In this document: piece by piece, positions 22,580 through 30,677 of the stretch
How positions within the stretch are numbered: the first letter of the stretch is position 1
How the letters are laid out: the number at the start of each line of letters is the position of its first letter
Source of the DNA: Actinomycetes bacterium
Lineage (GTDB): Bacteria; Actinomycetota; Actinomycetes; Actinomycetales; Cellulomonadaceae
Assembly: GCA_023438885.1 (NCBI GenBank)
Contig: JAEXPS010000188.1
Coordinates: forward strand, 1-40,768
DNA length: 40,768 bases
Direction of reading: 5' to 3'
The notes under the pieces: generated by a model
The model's database searches: none
Told to the model about the DNA's origin: nothing
The model's input: the letters and a program-made list of their open reading frames with translations, nothing else
Position numbers and translations under genes: made by a program

Positions 22580-23952
22580 GAGGGCACCTCCATGGGCTGG
22601 TCGTAGGCCGGGCCGGTCGCGGCCGCGGCGTCGTTCATGTGGGCGACGAGGGCGGTGAACATGGCCTGCGCCTGCTCGCTCTTGCGGCGCAGGTTGGCCA
22701 ATGCGGCGCGGCCGCCCTCGGTGGTGATGACGTCGACCTGGACGGGCCTGGTCTGCCCGAAGCGCCACATGCGGCGCACTGCCTGGTAGTAGGCCTCGTA
22801 GGAGTGCGACGGGAAGTAGGTCATCCGGTGCGCGTGCTGCCAGTTCAGACCCCAGGCGCCGATGCTGGGCTTGGTGACCAGGACCCGGATCTCGCCGCGC
22901 GTGAACGCCGCCAGGGCCTCCTCCTTGGCTTCGGGGCTGTCGGCGCCGGCCACCTGCACGGCGTCGTCGATGGTGCGCGTCAGCAGGTTGGCTTCGTCGT
23001 TGAGGTGGCACCACGCCACGGCGCGCTCGGCGTCGACGAGCGCCGCGGCGGCGGCCTCGCATCGCTCGGTCAGGCTGCGGCGTGTCTCCTCGCGCTCCTC
23101 GTGCAGGCCGCGCGCCGGGGTGTCGAACAGCACCCCCGGCGCCGGCGTGCGCGCGGTGAAGACCGTCTCGCGCTCGACGAGCTCGGGCAGGACGAACCGC
23201 CCGTCGTCGTAGCCGAAGTCGGAGGGTCTGCGCATGGCGCGCGCCCACGAGGCGACCCAGCGCCAGAACGGGTGCTCGGCATGACCCTTCAGCCGCCACC
23301 CGACCTGGCGGCCGCCCTGCGCCCAACGCGCGCGGCTCGTGACCGTGCGGTTGTCGTTGACGAAGTAGCGGCTGAGCATGTCGACGTGGCCCAGCCCGCC
23401 GAGGGCCTCGCTCGAGGTACCCAGCTCCACCCAGTCGTTGGGCGCGGCCGTCGCCGTGGCGAGCAGTCGGTAGGGCATGCGCCGCATGAACTCCGTGACG
23501 GCCTGGCGCGTGGCCCCGTCGAAGCTCTTGAGGATGGACGACTCGTCGCAGACGACGCCGGCGTAGTCGTCGGGCTCAAACTTCCCGGCCAGCAGCTGCT
23601 CGTAGTTGGTGACCGTGATCGCGGCCGCCACGCGCCCGTCGCGCGACAGCGCAGCGTCGTGCCCGAACTTGGCGGCCTCGGCGACGATCTGGAAGCCGAC
23701 CGCCAGCGGGGTCAGCAGCAGCACCGGGCGCCCGGTGTGGCGGTGTACCTGCTCGGCCCAGGCAAGCTCCATCGGGGTCTTGCCCAGGCCGCAGTCCGCG
23801 AACAGCGCTCCGCGGCCCTGGCGGACCGCCCACTCGACGAGCGCGCGCTGGAAGTCGAACAGGTGGCCGGGCAAGTCGGTGGGCTCGAAGCCGCCGGCGC
23901 TGCCCAGCTGGGCGCGACGCTCCAGGAACTCCCGGTACGCGGCGCCCGTCAC
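22567..23952 (-). CDS. SNF2-type superfamily II helicase
   Basis: A 461-residue ATPase started at GTG 23952 (GTGA overlap). Seen: Q-motif-like LFDFQRALVEWAV (31-43), Walker A ALFADCGLGKTPMELAW (49-65), motif Ia LLLTPLAVGFQ, motif II CDESS (135-139), motif III LLATATAAPNDW (163-174), and C-terminal motif V/VI ending QAVRRMWRFGQTRPVQV. This is the SNF2-like helicase often paired with a DNA methyltransferase in actinophages. It probably remodels or unwinds DNA during replication or recombination. The overlap with the methyltransferase shows coupled expression. Confidence 0.88.
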   Translation of the reverse strand: MTGAAYREFLERRAQLGSAGGFEPTDLPGHLFDFQRALVEWAVRQGRGALFADCGLGKTPMELAWAEQVHRHTGRPVLLLTPLAVGFQIVAEAAKFGHDAALSRDGRVAAAITVTNYEQLLAGKFEPDDYAGVVCDESSILKSFDGATRQAVTEFMRRMPYRLLATATAAPNDWVELGTSSEALGGLGHVDMLSRYFVNDNRTVTSRARWAQGGRQVGWRLKGHAEHPFWRWVASWARAMRRPSDFGYDDGRFVLPELVERETVFTARTPAPGVLFDTPARGLHEEREETRRSLTERCEAAAAALVDAERAVAWCHLNDEANLLTRTIDDAVQVAGADSPEAKEEALAAFTRGEIRVLVTKPSIGAWGLNWQHAHRMTYFPSHSYEAYYQAVRRMWRFGQTRPVQVDVITTEGGRAALANLRRKSEQAQAMFTALVAHMNDAAAATGPAYDQPMEVPSWAS

Positions 23953-24212
23953 GCCGACTCCCGCTGCACGCGCTGCTCGGCGCTGTCGATCAGCTCGGGC
24001 TCGCCGTACTCGATGCGCCGGGTCTGCGCCTGGGTGAGCCGCATGGTTGCGCCGTTGGCGCGGTCGGCCTCGGAGCGGGGGAAGCGCCGGGTCTGCCGGT
24101 GCAGGGCCGCGACCTTGAGGTAGGCGTCCTCGCGGGAGGTCGCCGTGACGGTGACGGAGCCACCCTTGGATCCGGGTGCGCTGTAGGGCACGCGCCAGCG
24201 CTGGCCGCTCAT
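23949..24212 (-). CDS. Small phage protein of unknown function
   Basis: An 87-residue protein (MSGQRWRVPYSAPGSKGGSV). The first half looks like a small beta domain (RWRVPYSAPGSKG, SVTVTATSREDAYLKVAALH) and the second is charged and helical. ATGA overlaps on both sides couple it to the clamp and helicase genes. No family recognised. Confidence 0.55.
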   Translation of the reverse strand: MSGQRWRVPYSAPGSKGGSVTVTATSREDAYLKVAALHRQTRRFPRSEADRANGATMRLTQAQTRRIEYGEPELIDSAEQRVQRESA

Positions 24213-25387
24213 CGCGCACCACCGGTGCGGATCGGGACCAGCATGTAGGTGAGGCCCGGGTCGGGCTCTCCGTCCGCATCAACGCCGCGGATCTCCAGCG
24301 GCAGGACCGCGGAGCGCTGCACGTTGGAGTCGATCTCGATGCGCACGGCCGGCGCGTCGATCCCTGCGAGGATCTCCACCAGGTAGGTGGCGTTGAAGGC
24401 CACCGTCCAGCCCTCGTCGAATCCGGCGTCCACATCAGCGGTGACGATGCTGTCGGCGTCGGCTCGCTCGTTGGTCTGGGAGGCGACCCGGAGGCCCTCG
24501 CTGGTGACGGTGAGCAGCACGGGGGACGTCGCGGCGTCGAGCGCGATCTTCGCGGTGGCTACCGCGTCGGCCAGCTCGGCTCGGGGCGCGGTGATGGCCC
24601 CGCCGCGGGGTGACCACAGCCGGGCGGCGTTGGCGGCCCACTCGGGCGTGGCCGTCTGCAGGATGGTGACGATGCGGTCGCCCGCGGCGATGCTGACGCG
24701 GTGCTCGTCGGCGCCGATGTGGGCTACGCCGGTCATGCCCTTCACGGCCTGGGCGAGCGCGTCGGCCGGGATCACCACGTCGAGGTCGGCCCCGGACCAT
24801 GGGATGATGCCGTGGGCGACGCGGTAGCGGTCGGTGGCCCACAGGTTGGCCCGCCCGTCGCCGGCCGTCAGGTGCATGGAGTGCAGGCCCAGCTGGTCGA
24901 CGGTGGCACCGCGGTCGGCGCAGATGCCGACGGCCTGGACCATCCATGCGAGGTCGTCGGCCTCGGTTCGCCCGACGGCCGGCGGTGTCGGCGGCAGGCT
25001 CGGGTACTCACCCGAGGCCATGAGCCGGATGGCGACCTTGGTGGCGCCGGAGCGCACGGTCAGCGTCCGCTCGTCGGCCTCGAGGGTCACGGTGCCGCTC
25101 ATCCGCGCCGCGGCCTCGGCGAACAGCCGTCCGTGCACCAGCAGCGGCTCGGCGAACGTCGAGTCTGCTCCGTCGACGACGATGCGCCCGGAGGTCTCGT
25201 AGTCGAAGGCCGACAGCGTCAGGTGCCCGTCGTCGTCGCGTCCGATGACGACCCCGCCCAGGATCGGCAGCGGCGGACGCAGGGGCACGATGCGCGCCGC
25301 CCAGGCGGCGGCGGCCTTCAGTTCGGAGGCGGGGACCTTGACGGTCTGGACGGGTGGGGCGGCCAGTGCGGCCGCAGCCCGGCTCAC
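24209..25387 (-). CDS. dnaN: DNA polymerase III sliding clamp (beta subunit)
   Basis: A 392-residue protein with the DnaN layout of three similar domains. Seen: VKVPASELKAAAAWAARIVP (17-36), LPILGGVVIGRDDDGHLTLS, FDYETSGRI, LMASGEYPSLPPTPP at the domain 1 end, LWATDRYRVAHGIIPW, and the C-terminal YLVEILAGIDAPAVRIEI with a final LVPIR motif. The ring tethers polymerase to DNA. A phage-encoded clamp with no recognisable polymerase in this window implies use of the host polymerase. GTG 25387 overlaps the stop of the preceding small membrane protein. Confidence 0.92.
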   Translation of the reverse strand: MSRAAAALAAPPVQTVKVPASELKAAAAWAARIVPLRPPLPILGGVVIGRDDDGHLTLSAFDYETSGRIVVDGADSTFAEPLLVHGRLFAEAAARMSGTVTLEADERTLTVRSGATKVAIRLMASGEYPSLPPTPPAVGRTEADDLAWMVQAVGICADRGATVDQLGLHSMHLTAGDGRANLWATDRYRVAHGIIPWSGADLDVVIPADALAQAVKGMTGVAHIGADEHRVSIAAGDRIVTILQTATPEWAANAARLWSPRGGAITAPRAELADAVATAKIALDAATSPVLLTVTSEGLRVASQTNERADADSIVTADVDAGFDEGWTVAFNATYLVEILAGIDAPAVRIEIDSNVQRSAVLPLEIRGVDADGEPDPGLTYMLVPIRTGGAR

Positions 25388-25611
25388 AGTCCTCTCCGTG
25401 CGTACAGGTAGGACCCGAAGATGAACACGACGAGCACGAGGCCGAGCCCGAGGGCCTGAGTGCCGTGCCCCTCGGCGGCGAGGCCAGCGATGACACCGGA
25501 GCCGCTGGCGAGGATGGCCAGGAAGGCCAGCGCCTGAACGGGGGTCAGGACGGGCCGCTGGTCGGGGCTGTCGGGCTGTGGGTCGGGCTGGGATGCTGGG
25601 TTGTCGGCCAT
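25384..25611 (-). CDS. Small two-span membrane protein
   Basis: A 75-residue protein. A Pro/Gln/Asp-rich N-terminus (MADNPASQPDPQPDSPDQRP) is followed by two hydrophobic segments, VQALAFLAILASGSGVIAGL (about 25-44) and LGLGLVLVVFIFGSYLYA (about 54-71), separated by a short AEGHG loop. AAGGAG precedes the ATG at good spacing. It is an odd membrane gene within the DNA metabolism operon, and its stop overlaps the clamp start. Function unknown. Confidence 0.7.
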   Translation of the reverse strand: MADNPASQPDPQPDSPDQRPVLTPVQALAFLAILASGSGVIAGLAAEGHGTQALGLGLVLVVFIFGSYLYARRGL

Positions 25612-25683
25612 GGCCGATCTCCTTCCGGGGAGGCGGTGGGGGTCGGTGCTGTGGAAGGTGGCGGCCCCCGCCGCGCGGATGGT

Positions 25684-25875
25684 CTAGGTGCAGTCGCAGG
25701 GCTTGGTGAGGTGGCAGGTCGGGCAGACGGTGACGGGTCGCTCGGGCTCGGGCGAGGCCTCGCAGTCGGCGTGCACCACGGCGTCGTCGACGTAGACCAC
25801 CTCGTCGCCGGGCTCGATGCGGACGCCGCAGTCGTTGGCGCACGGGCCGGAGTAGCGGGCGCGCAAGGTCTTCAT
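25684..25875 (-). CDS. Small double zinc-knuckle protein
   Basis: A 63-residue protein starting MKTLRARYSGPCANDCGVRI, with GGAGG seven bases upstream of ATG 25875. The core C-x3-C...GDEVVYVDDAVVHADC forms one zinc site seen in many actinophage proteins ('CxxCxxxIxxGDxVxYxDxxxxHxxC'). A second site could be CPTCHLTKPCDC at the C-terminus. Nucleic acid binding is possible. ATGA overlap with the upstream gene. Confidence 0.7.
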   Translation of the reverse strand: MKTLRARYSGPCANDCGVRIEPGDEVVYVDDAVVHADCEASPEPERPVTVCPTCHLTKPCDCT

Positions 25876-26522
25876 GCCGCCACCTCCGCTCGTGTGGCGT
25901 GGTAGCGCTTGGCGCCCCAGAGGATGGCGTGCAGGGCGATCAGGAAGTGGTGGTCGAAGTCGCGCCAGCCAGCTTCGTCCATCTCCTCGTCCAGGCGGTC
26001 GCCGTCCGGGCCGAACGTGAAGCCGTTCAGGGCCGCGAGGGCCTCGTACTCGTTCCACGCGCACGTGAGGATCTCGTCGTCCACCCGCTTACGCAGGCGG
26101 GCCGCAGCGGCCTCAGGCATGTCCTCGGCCACCCCCGACGTCAGCCGCTCGACGTGCCTGCGGAACGCGTCCTCGGAGTAGCCCTGGACGCTGCGTGCGC
26201 CGCCGCGCGTGACCTTCTCGGCCCAGTACGAGGCGTTGATCCAGCCGTCGGCCTGGCCGTGGTCGAAGAAGGTCAGCATGTCCGGCACGCGGCAGAACGA
26301 GTAGCCGTCCCCGATGTCGCCGGTGATGGACAGGTAGCCGGGCCAGGTCACGAGGTCGAAGGACCAGATGCGGGTACCGGGCCGGGCGAACCGCAGGTGC
26401 CGGTACAGGCCGTCCTCGTGCAGCACCTCCATCCGGTGCTCCGAGACCTCGGACAGCAGCTGCTCGTACTGGCGCGGGTAGTGGTACCAGGCCAGGGCGG
26501 GAGCCGTGGTCGGCGCGCTCAT
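25872..26522 (-). CDS. Conserved actinophage protein of unknown function
   Basis: A 216-residue protein, MSAPTTAPALAWYHYPRQYE at its start. It contains RIWSFDLVTWPGYLSITGDI (about 50-69) and FFDHGQADGWINASYWAEKV, then a helical C-terminal half (LRKRVDDEILTCAWNEYEAL). The 'FDLVTWPGYLxITGDxGxYxFxR...INPxYWAEKL' pattern recurs next to exonucleases in actinophage early operons. Role unknown. Its ATG overlaps the stop of the exonuclease C-terminal frame (ATGA at 26519-26522), evidence that the original exonuclease ended there. Confidence 0.7.
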   Translation of the reverse strand: MSAPTTAPALAWYHYPRQYEQLLSEVSEHRMEVLHEDGLYRHLRFARPGTRIWSFDLVTWPGYLSITGDIGDGYSFCRVPDMLTFFDHGQADGWINASYWAEKVTRGGARSVQGYSEDAFRRHVERLTSGVAEDMPEAAAARLRKRVDDEILTCAWNEYEALAALNGFTFGPDGDRLDEEMDEAGWRDFDHHFLIALHAILWGAKRYHATRAEVAA

Positions 26523-26710
26523 GCCCTCACCCCCACCGGCAGCGGCCGCACAGGCCAGGCTCCGTCCACGTCGTCCGCGGGCTTCCCGATGGACCGGAAG
26601 TAGTCGCGAAGGTGGTCCTGCTGCTGCTGGCGCCAGACGATCTGCCCCTGGTGGAGGACCGCCGCGTCCGCCGGCGGGTGGGGCTCGCGCCGCCCGATCG
26701 CACGGGCCCC
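26519..26710 (-). other. Displaced C-terminus of the exonuclease in the -1 frame, with slippery GGGGCCC
   Basis: From GGGGCCC (26704-26710, read on the minus strand) the -1 frame continues ARAIGRREPHPPADAAVLHQ, then a W-x3-Q-x3-L-x2-Y helix and DGAWPVRPLPVGVRA, ending at a TGA that overlaps the next gene's ATG. The LHxxQxxWxxxQxxxLxxY...GAWPxxP ending is the usual C-terminus of actinophage DnaQ-like exonucleases. The zero frame instead gives Ser/Arg-rich sequence (TRRRTRRSSTRGRSSG). Either a frameshift mutation or sequencing error, or a -1 slip site, separates the two halves. Confidence 0.7.
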
Positions 26711-27219
26711 AGCCGCACCGCCGCCAGAGCGTCCGCCGCTGCGTCGTGCGCGTCCTCACCGAGCGGGATGCCGTAGTGCTCGCACGTCACCGAGAGAGTG
26801 CGCTTGCCGCGGCGGTAGGGCTCGGCCTGCTTGTCGAGGACGTAGGGATCGACCACGGGGAACGGCTCGAACGGGTCCAGACCGTGGCGGCGAGCCTCGC
26901 GGTCCATAACTGTGAAGTCGTAGGCGCCGTTGAACGCCACGAGCGGCAGGTCGAACCCGGCGAGGGTGAGCGCGATCTGCGCGACGGCCAGGCCGGGCGT
27001 CAGCCCCTCAGCGGCCATCTCGTCGGTAACGCCGTGCACGGCAGTCGCCTCGGCGGGGATCGGCGCGCCCGGGTTCACCAGCCACGTCCACGAGCGCGGC
27101 TCTCGGCCGGGCTCGTCGAGCACTACGCACGCCGTGACGATGCGGGCCGTCTCGACGTCTGTCCCCGTAGTTTCTGTGTCCAAGCCCACCAGCGGGCCCT
27201 CCCACCACGGGGCGGTCAC
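26527..27219 (-). CDS. DnaQ-like 3'-5' exonuclease (frameshifted C-terminus)
   Basis: A DEDDh exonuclease from GTG 27219. Exo I DTETTGTD (Asp 14, Glu 16), HGVTDEM, Exo II AFNGAYDFTVM (Asp 101) and Exo III HDAAADALA (His 158, Asp 163) are all present, so the catalytic domain is complete. After Leu 170 the frame runs into atypical Arg/Ser-rich sequence to a stop at 26527, while the expected C-terminus is in the -1 frame. As written it gives 230 residues, with about 60 non-native. Such proteins probably act in recombination or proofreading with the nearby RecT and clamp. It overlaps the upstream zinc-finger gene by GTGA. Confidence 0.85.
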   Translation of the reverse strand: MTAPWWEGPLVGLDTETTGTDVETARIVTACVVLDEPGREPRSWTWLVNPGAPIPAEATAVHGVTDEMAAEGLTPGLAVAQIALTLAGFDLPLVAFNGAYDFTVMDREARRHGLDPFEPFPVVDPYVLDKQAEPYRRGKRTLSVTCEHYGIPLGEDAHDAAADALAAVRLGPVRSGGASPTRRRTRRSSTRGRSSGASSSRTTFATTSGPSGSPRTTWTEPGLCGRCRWG

Positions 27220-27662
27220 GAGGTCGCCTCGTGCGTGTGGAAGTCCGGGTGCTCCGACGCCATGTGCTCGCGCACGTTGGTGAAGTTCCGCCGGCACCCG
27301 GCCACCGGGCAGATGCCCTTCGTGATGAGGTTCAGCACCCGGGTGCGCTGACCCCTCGCGGCGGCGGCGCGCCGGCGCTCCGTGGCGGCCTGGTCGCGGT
27401 AGAACCGCTCGGACCGCTCGGTGGTCCGCAGACGCTCACGAAGCCGCGCCGCCTCCGCCTTGGCCTTCTCCTCGTCGGACTGCTGCGGGAAACACTGGCT
27501 GTGTCCGCTGGGGCAGTAGAAGCTCTCGTGGTCGTTGCGGCGGCGGCTCTCGAAGTCGGCGGTGATCGCAAAGGTCACGCCGCACCGGGCACAGTCCAGG
27601 ACCGTGAGCGTCCCCGCGAACTCCTGGCGGAAGATCCCGATGCGCTGGACGGTGGCGCTCAT
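27216..27662 (-). CDS. Zinc-finger protein, actinophage recombination cluster
   Basis: A 148-residue protein with two zinc modules around a coiled coil. The N-terminal CARCGVTFAITADFESRRRN and FYCPSGHSQCF form one; a charged helix (EAARLRERLRTTERSERFYR) follows; and the C-terminus has CPVAGCRRNFTNVREHMASE with a final HPDFH, a C2H2 finger. This arrangement is conserved beside RecT and exonuclease genes in actinophages. A DNA-binding accessory function is likely. ATGA overlap with recT. Confidence 0.75.
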   Translation of the reverse strand: MSATVQRIGIFRQEFAGTLTVLDCARCGVTFAITADFESRRRNDHESFYCPSGHSQCFPQQSDEEKAKAEAARLRERLRTTERSERFYRDQAATERRRAAAARGQRTRVLNLITKGICPVAGCRRNFTNVREHMASEHPDFHTHEATS

Positions 27663-28582
27663 CGCCGCGCCCCCCGTCCGCTCGTCGCCGGCGGCTCGTC
27701 AACCTCGTCACCGAGCCACCCGGGCGGGTCCTCGACGGGCACGCCGTTGACGGTCCCCATCGGCTCAGCGGCCGGCGGCTCGTCCTCGACGACCTCGGCG
27801 TCGGTGACGTCGACCACAGAGCCGTCGATGACGGTCGCCCCGATCTCGTCCAGGTCCTTCGTCACGTCCTCGCCCTTGCGCACCGACTCGTCGAGCGCGG
27901 CCGCCGTGGCGAGGTTGTGCAGCTCGGACGACAGCGGCAGCCAGCGGATCAGTTGGCGGATCGCGGTCTTGCGGGCCATGGCGTCCCAGTCGGTCTTCCA
28001 CGGGCCGTTGTTGCTCGCGCGCGACCGCGACCGGATGGCCTCGACGTCCTGGCGGGACATCACGACGAACGCCGAGCCGCCGTCCTTGAAGACCGCGGCG
28101 GCGTAGACCGCGATCACGTCGCCCCGGTCGGTCAGCGACGGCTTGTGCCGCAGCACCGGCTCGAGCCCGTACTCGTACTCGAACTCGTCGCGCTCGTGCA
28201 CGGTGTGGGCGGCGATCGACTTCAGCTGACCCGACTGCCAGGCCAGCTTGATGAGGCCCCGGTAGCCGGGGATGAACGTCACGTTGTCGCCGTACGGCAC
28301 CAGGTAGGCCTCGCCGAGCGGGCCCGGCTCGAGCCCCAGCTGGGCGCTGGTCATCAGCGCGCCCAAGAAGCTCTGCGGGTTGCAGCGGGTGAGGGCTGGC
28401 GTCTGCCGCAGCGTCGTGAGCGCGATGCGGGCCAGCCGGTCGGGGTCCATGTGCTTGGGAAGCGCGCGAGCCAGCTGCGGCTTCATCTGGTCGATCATCT
28501 GCGCGAGCGTCGGCGGCTGGCCGTTGCCCTTGCTCTGCCCGGCGACGGACGCGGCGGTCCGCTCGGCGAGGTCCCGTCCCAT
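27659..28582 (-). CDS. recT: RecT single-strand annealing protein
   Basis: A 307-residue RecT family protein. Seen: MIDQMKPQLARALPKHMDPD (about 29-48), RLARIALTTLRQTPALTRCN, SFLGALMTSAQLGLEPGPLG, EAYLVPYGDNVTFIPGYRGL and WKTDWDAMARKTAIRQLIRW. These are the classic RecT core motifs. A low-complexity acidic C-terminus follows (VVDVTDAEVVEDEPPAAEP). It anneals complementary single strands produced by the YqaJ-type nuclease encoded just upstream, forming a phage RecET-like recombination pair. Confidence 0.95.
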   Translation of the reverse strand: MGRDLAERTAASVAGQSKGNGQPPTLAQMIDQMKPQLARALPKHMDPDRLARIALTTLRQTPALTRCNPQSFLGALMTSAQLGLEPGPLGEAYLVPYGDNVTFIPGYRGLIKLAWQSGQLKSIAAHTVHERDEFEYEYGLEPVLRHKPSLTDRGDVIAVYAAAVFKDGGSAFVVMSRQDVEAIRSRSRASNNGPWKTDWDAMARKTAIRQLIRWLPLSSELHNLATAAALDESVRKGEDVTKDLDEIGATVIDGSVVDVTDAEVVEDEPPAAEPMGTVNGVPVEDPPGWLGDEVDEPPATSGRGARR

Positions 28583-28583
28583 G

Positions 28584-29603
28584 TCACTTCTCCTTCGTGG
28601 GGCGCAGCACCCGGGCCCGGTAGGCCTGGTAGAGGTCTGCGCGTTCGGTCTTGAGGCGGTCCACGTCCAGGACCGTCCGGGTGGTGGTGAAGGCCTCGGC
28701 CACGTCGGGGTGGTCGGCGGCCAGGCGGGTGGGCGCGAAGGTGCCGTTGGCCTTGGCGGTGAGCACCACGGCGCCGTCGATGGTCAGGGCCTCGGCGTTG
28801 CCGAGGATGGCCAGCAGCTCGGCCTCGGCCCGGGCGGCGTTGGCCGCGCTGTCCTTCTCGGCGTCCTTCGCTGCGGCGCGCTCGGCCAGGAGCAGGCGCA
28901 CCCGCTGCGGGTCGGGCGCCTCGGTCGTGTCGAGCTCGACCGTGCGGTAGCGCTCCTTGACCACGGGCAGGTCCAGGGCGGCGAACCCGGGCTCGCGGTC
29001 GGCCTCCACGTAGTCGGTCCAGAACCGCTCGGCCGCCTCGAGGAGCGTCGCGAACAGCGCCGGGTCGGCGTCCACGCGGCGGATCAGCGGCTCGTCGTCG
29101 CCGACCTTCGCGATCACCCACCAGTGGTCTAGGCCGAGCACTCCGGCGTACCACTGGGCCTGCAGCTCGGCGGCGTCGCTGACCTGGTCGTCGTCCCACT
29201 CGTCGGCCATGCGCCAGCCGTGGGCCTTGCACTCCAGGCCGCCGTCGTCGCCGGTGAGGCCGTCCGGGTTGGCCAAGGCCAGCGGATGCTCGACGGAGCG
29301 CCACATGCCCGTGGGGGCGACCTCGATGCCGGTCTGCTCGGCGAACCAGGAGCGCAGCACCGGCTCGACGGCGCGGCCCCAGCGCATTGACGGGTTGTCC
29401 GGGATCTCGTCGGAGCGGCCGGTCTTGTCCAGCCACACCTGGTAGGGCGAGGACCAGCGGGACAGCCCCACGATGGCGGCGATGTCGCTGCCGCCGATGC
29501 CGTGCCGGCGGGCCTTGAGCCAGACCGGGCGCTTGGCGTCGTGGGGGAGGACCGGGACGGCCGCGCCCGTGTGGAAGGTCAGGCGTTCGCTCGTCGTGCT
29601 CAT
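28584..29603 (-). CDS. YqaJ-type viral recombinase (RecE/lambda exonuclease-like)
   Basis: A 339-residue nuclease started at ATG 29603 with AAGGAG upstream. It has GIGGSDIAAIVGLSRWSSPY (35-54), Glu 80 in WGRAVEPVLR, and the PD-(D/E)XK core NPDGLTGDDGGLECKAHG (Asp 114, Glu 124-x-Lys 126), followed by QAQWYAGVLGLDHWWVIAKV. This is the YqaJ family that resects double-strand ends 5' to 3'. The product works with RecT, whose gene follows immediately. The C-terminal third is a charged helical region. Confidence 0.92.
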   Translation of the reverse strand: MSTTSERLTFHTGAAVPVLPHDAKRPVWLKARRHGIGGSDIAAIVGLSRWSSPYQVWLDKTGRSDEIPDNPSMRWGRAVEPVLRSWFAEQTGIEVAPTGMWRSVEHPLALANPDGLTGDDGGLECKAHGWRMADEWDDDQVSDAAELQAQWYAGVLGLDHWWVIAKVGDDEPLIRRVDADPALFATLLEAAERFWTDYVEADREPGFAALDLPVVKERYRTVELDTTEAPDPQRVRLLLAERAAAKDAEKDSAANAARAEAELLAILGNAEALTIDGAVVLTAKANGTFAPTRLAADHPDVAEAFTTTRTVLDVDRLKTERADLYQAYRARVLRPTKEK

Positions 29604-29767
29604 CACCGCTCCTTCCAGTCGTCGTCCGCCTGGGTGAGCCCCAGGTAGTCGTCCCAGTCCTGGTCGTCGCCGGAGTCGTCCTCGCCGTCGTCCCACCAGG
29701 CGGGGTCACGCCGCTCGTCGCGCGCCTGGACGGCCAGGTCGTCGCGGTAGGTGTCGGCGGTGGCCAT
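29603..29767 (-). CDS. Very acidic 54-residue protein
   Basis: Starts MATADTYRDDLAVQARDERR with GGGAGG eight bases before ATG 29767, and ends one base into the nuclease ATG (TGATG). About 17 of 54 residues are Asp and three are Glu, clustered in WWDDGEDDSGDDQDWDDYLG. Such density suggests a flexible acidic protein or a DNA mimic; several phage anti-restriction and nuclease-inhibitor proteins are DNA mimics. The tight coupling to the YqaJ-type nuclease hints at a partner or inhibitor, but this is inference. Confidence 0.62.
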   Translation of the reverse strand: MATADTYRDDLAVQARDERRDPAWWDDGEDDSGDDQDWDDYLGLTQADDDWKER

Positions 29768-30112
29768 CTACGCCACCTCCCGGTCCCGGTCGACGTGCCG
29801 GCCCGACAGGACGTTGCGCGGCTTCGGTCCCTGCTTCGGCTTGCCCGGCAGGCGGTGGCGCGGGTCGCGGTCGTCCACCCAGAACTCGATGCACAGGCCC
29901 GGGGTGGGGTGCGCCAGGTACCGCGGCTGCGGCTGCGGGGGCGCGACGTTCCATGCGCGGTGCCCGTGGAAGGCCAGCGATGCGGCGTGCGCCTGGGCGT
30001 CCGTCCGGTAGATGGCGCGCCACACCGTGGCCAGGTCGACGACCGCCCGCGGCTGCGTGGCGTCGAGCTTGCGCCGGATCAGGACCGAGCTGGTCTGCGT
30101 CGCGGTGCTCAT
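29768..30112 (-). CDS. Phage early protein of unknown function
   Basis: A 114-residue protein starting MSTATQTSSVLIRRKLDATQ. It has an alpha-beta look (AVVDLATVWRAIYRTDAQAH, PGLCIEFWVDDRDPRHRLPG) and a basic C-terminus (KPKQGPKPRNVLSGRHVDRD). Ribosome site is weak. Its TAG stop abuts the next gene's ATG. Family not recognised. Confidence 0.55.
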   Translation of the reverse strand: MSTATQTSSVLIRRKLDATQPRAVVDLATVWRAIYRTDAQAHAASLAFHGHRAWNVAPPQPQPRYLAHPTPGLCIEFWVDDRDPRHRLPGKPKQGPKPRNVLSGRHVDRDREVA

Positions 30113-30306
30113 CGCGCACCGCCGACGATGGGAGAGTCGATGGCCCGCAGGGACGCCACGGCGCCAGCCAGGACGGGCTCGCACGCGGCCCGACCCTCCG
30201 GCGAGTAGGCGGGGTTCAGCCGCCAGACCTGCGCGCTCAAGCCGCGCAGGATGTCCCGCTCACGGATCTCGCGGACAACCTCACGACCCAGCAGGTGGCG
30301 GCTCAC
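30109..30306 (-). CDS. Small early protein
   Basis: A 65-residue protein, MSRHLLGREVVREIRERDIL and on to VWRLNPAYSPEGRAACEPVL. Predicted mainly helical, with charged N-terminal half. Coupled to both neighbours by ATGA overlaps. No recognisable domain. Confidence 0.5.
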   Translation of the reverse strand: MSRHLLGREVVREIRERDILRGLSAQVWRLNPAYSPEGRAACEPVLAGAVASLRAIDSPIVGGAR

Positions 30307-30677
30307 AGGGACACCCCCGCATCGGCCAGGAACGCGCGGTCGTCGTCGTTCAGCTGACGCTCGAACCGGGCGCCCGTCACCGCGTCACGCAGGGCCCGTT
30401 CGGCGCGCCCCCGCTCCTTCCAGTAGTCGATGACCGCCTGGGCTGCCTCCACGCACGAGCCGCAGCCGCACCCGGCCAACACCGTCGGGTCATGCGGCCG
30501 GGCCCGAGGCTCGACCGCGGCCGAGGCCTGCGACGGGTGGCGGGCCATGCACGCCTCACGCGACTCACGCAGGTCCTGGTCGAGCTCGCGGTCGACGGCA
30601 GCCAGACGCTTGTCCTGCACGGCACGCTCCGCCTGGCGCTGAGCGCGGGCGGCGCGAGAGAAGCGGCGGCCGATCAC
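30303..30677 (-). CDS. Small early protein with a CGCGSC motif
   Basis: A 124-residue protein started at GTG 30677 (VIGRRFSRAARAQRQAERAV). The N-terminal half is a long charged coiled coil (AAVDRELDQDLRESREACMA); the middle has LAGCGCGSCVEAAQAVIDYW, where three closely spaced cysteines could bind metal. A helical C-terminus follows. GTGA overlap with the preceding stop. Function unknown. Confidence 0.52.
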   Translation of the reverse strand: MIGRRFSRAARAQRQAERAVQDKRLAAVDRELDQDLRESREACMARHPSQASAAVEPRARPHDPTVLAGCGCGSCVEAAQAVIDYWKERGRAERALRDAVTGARFERQLNDDDRAFLADAGVSL

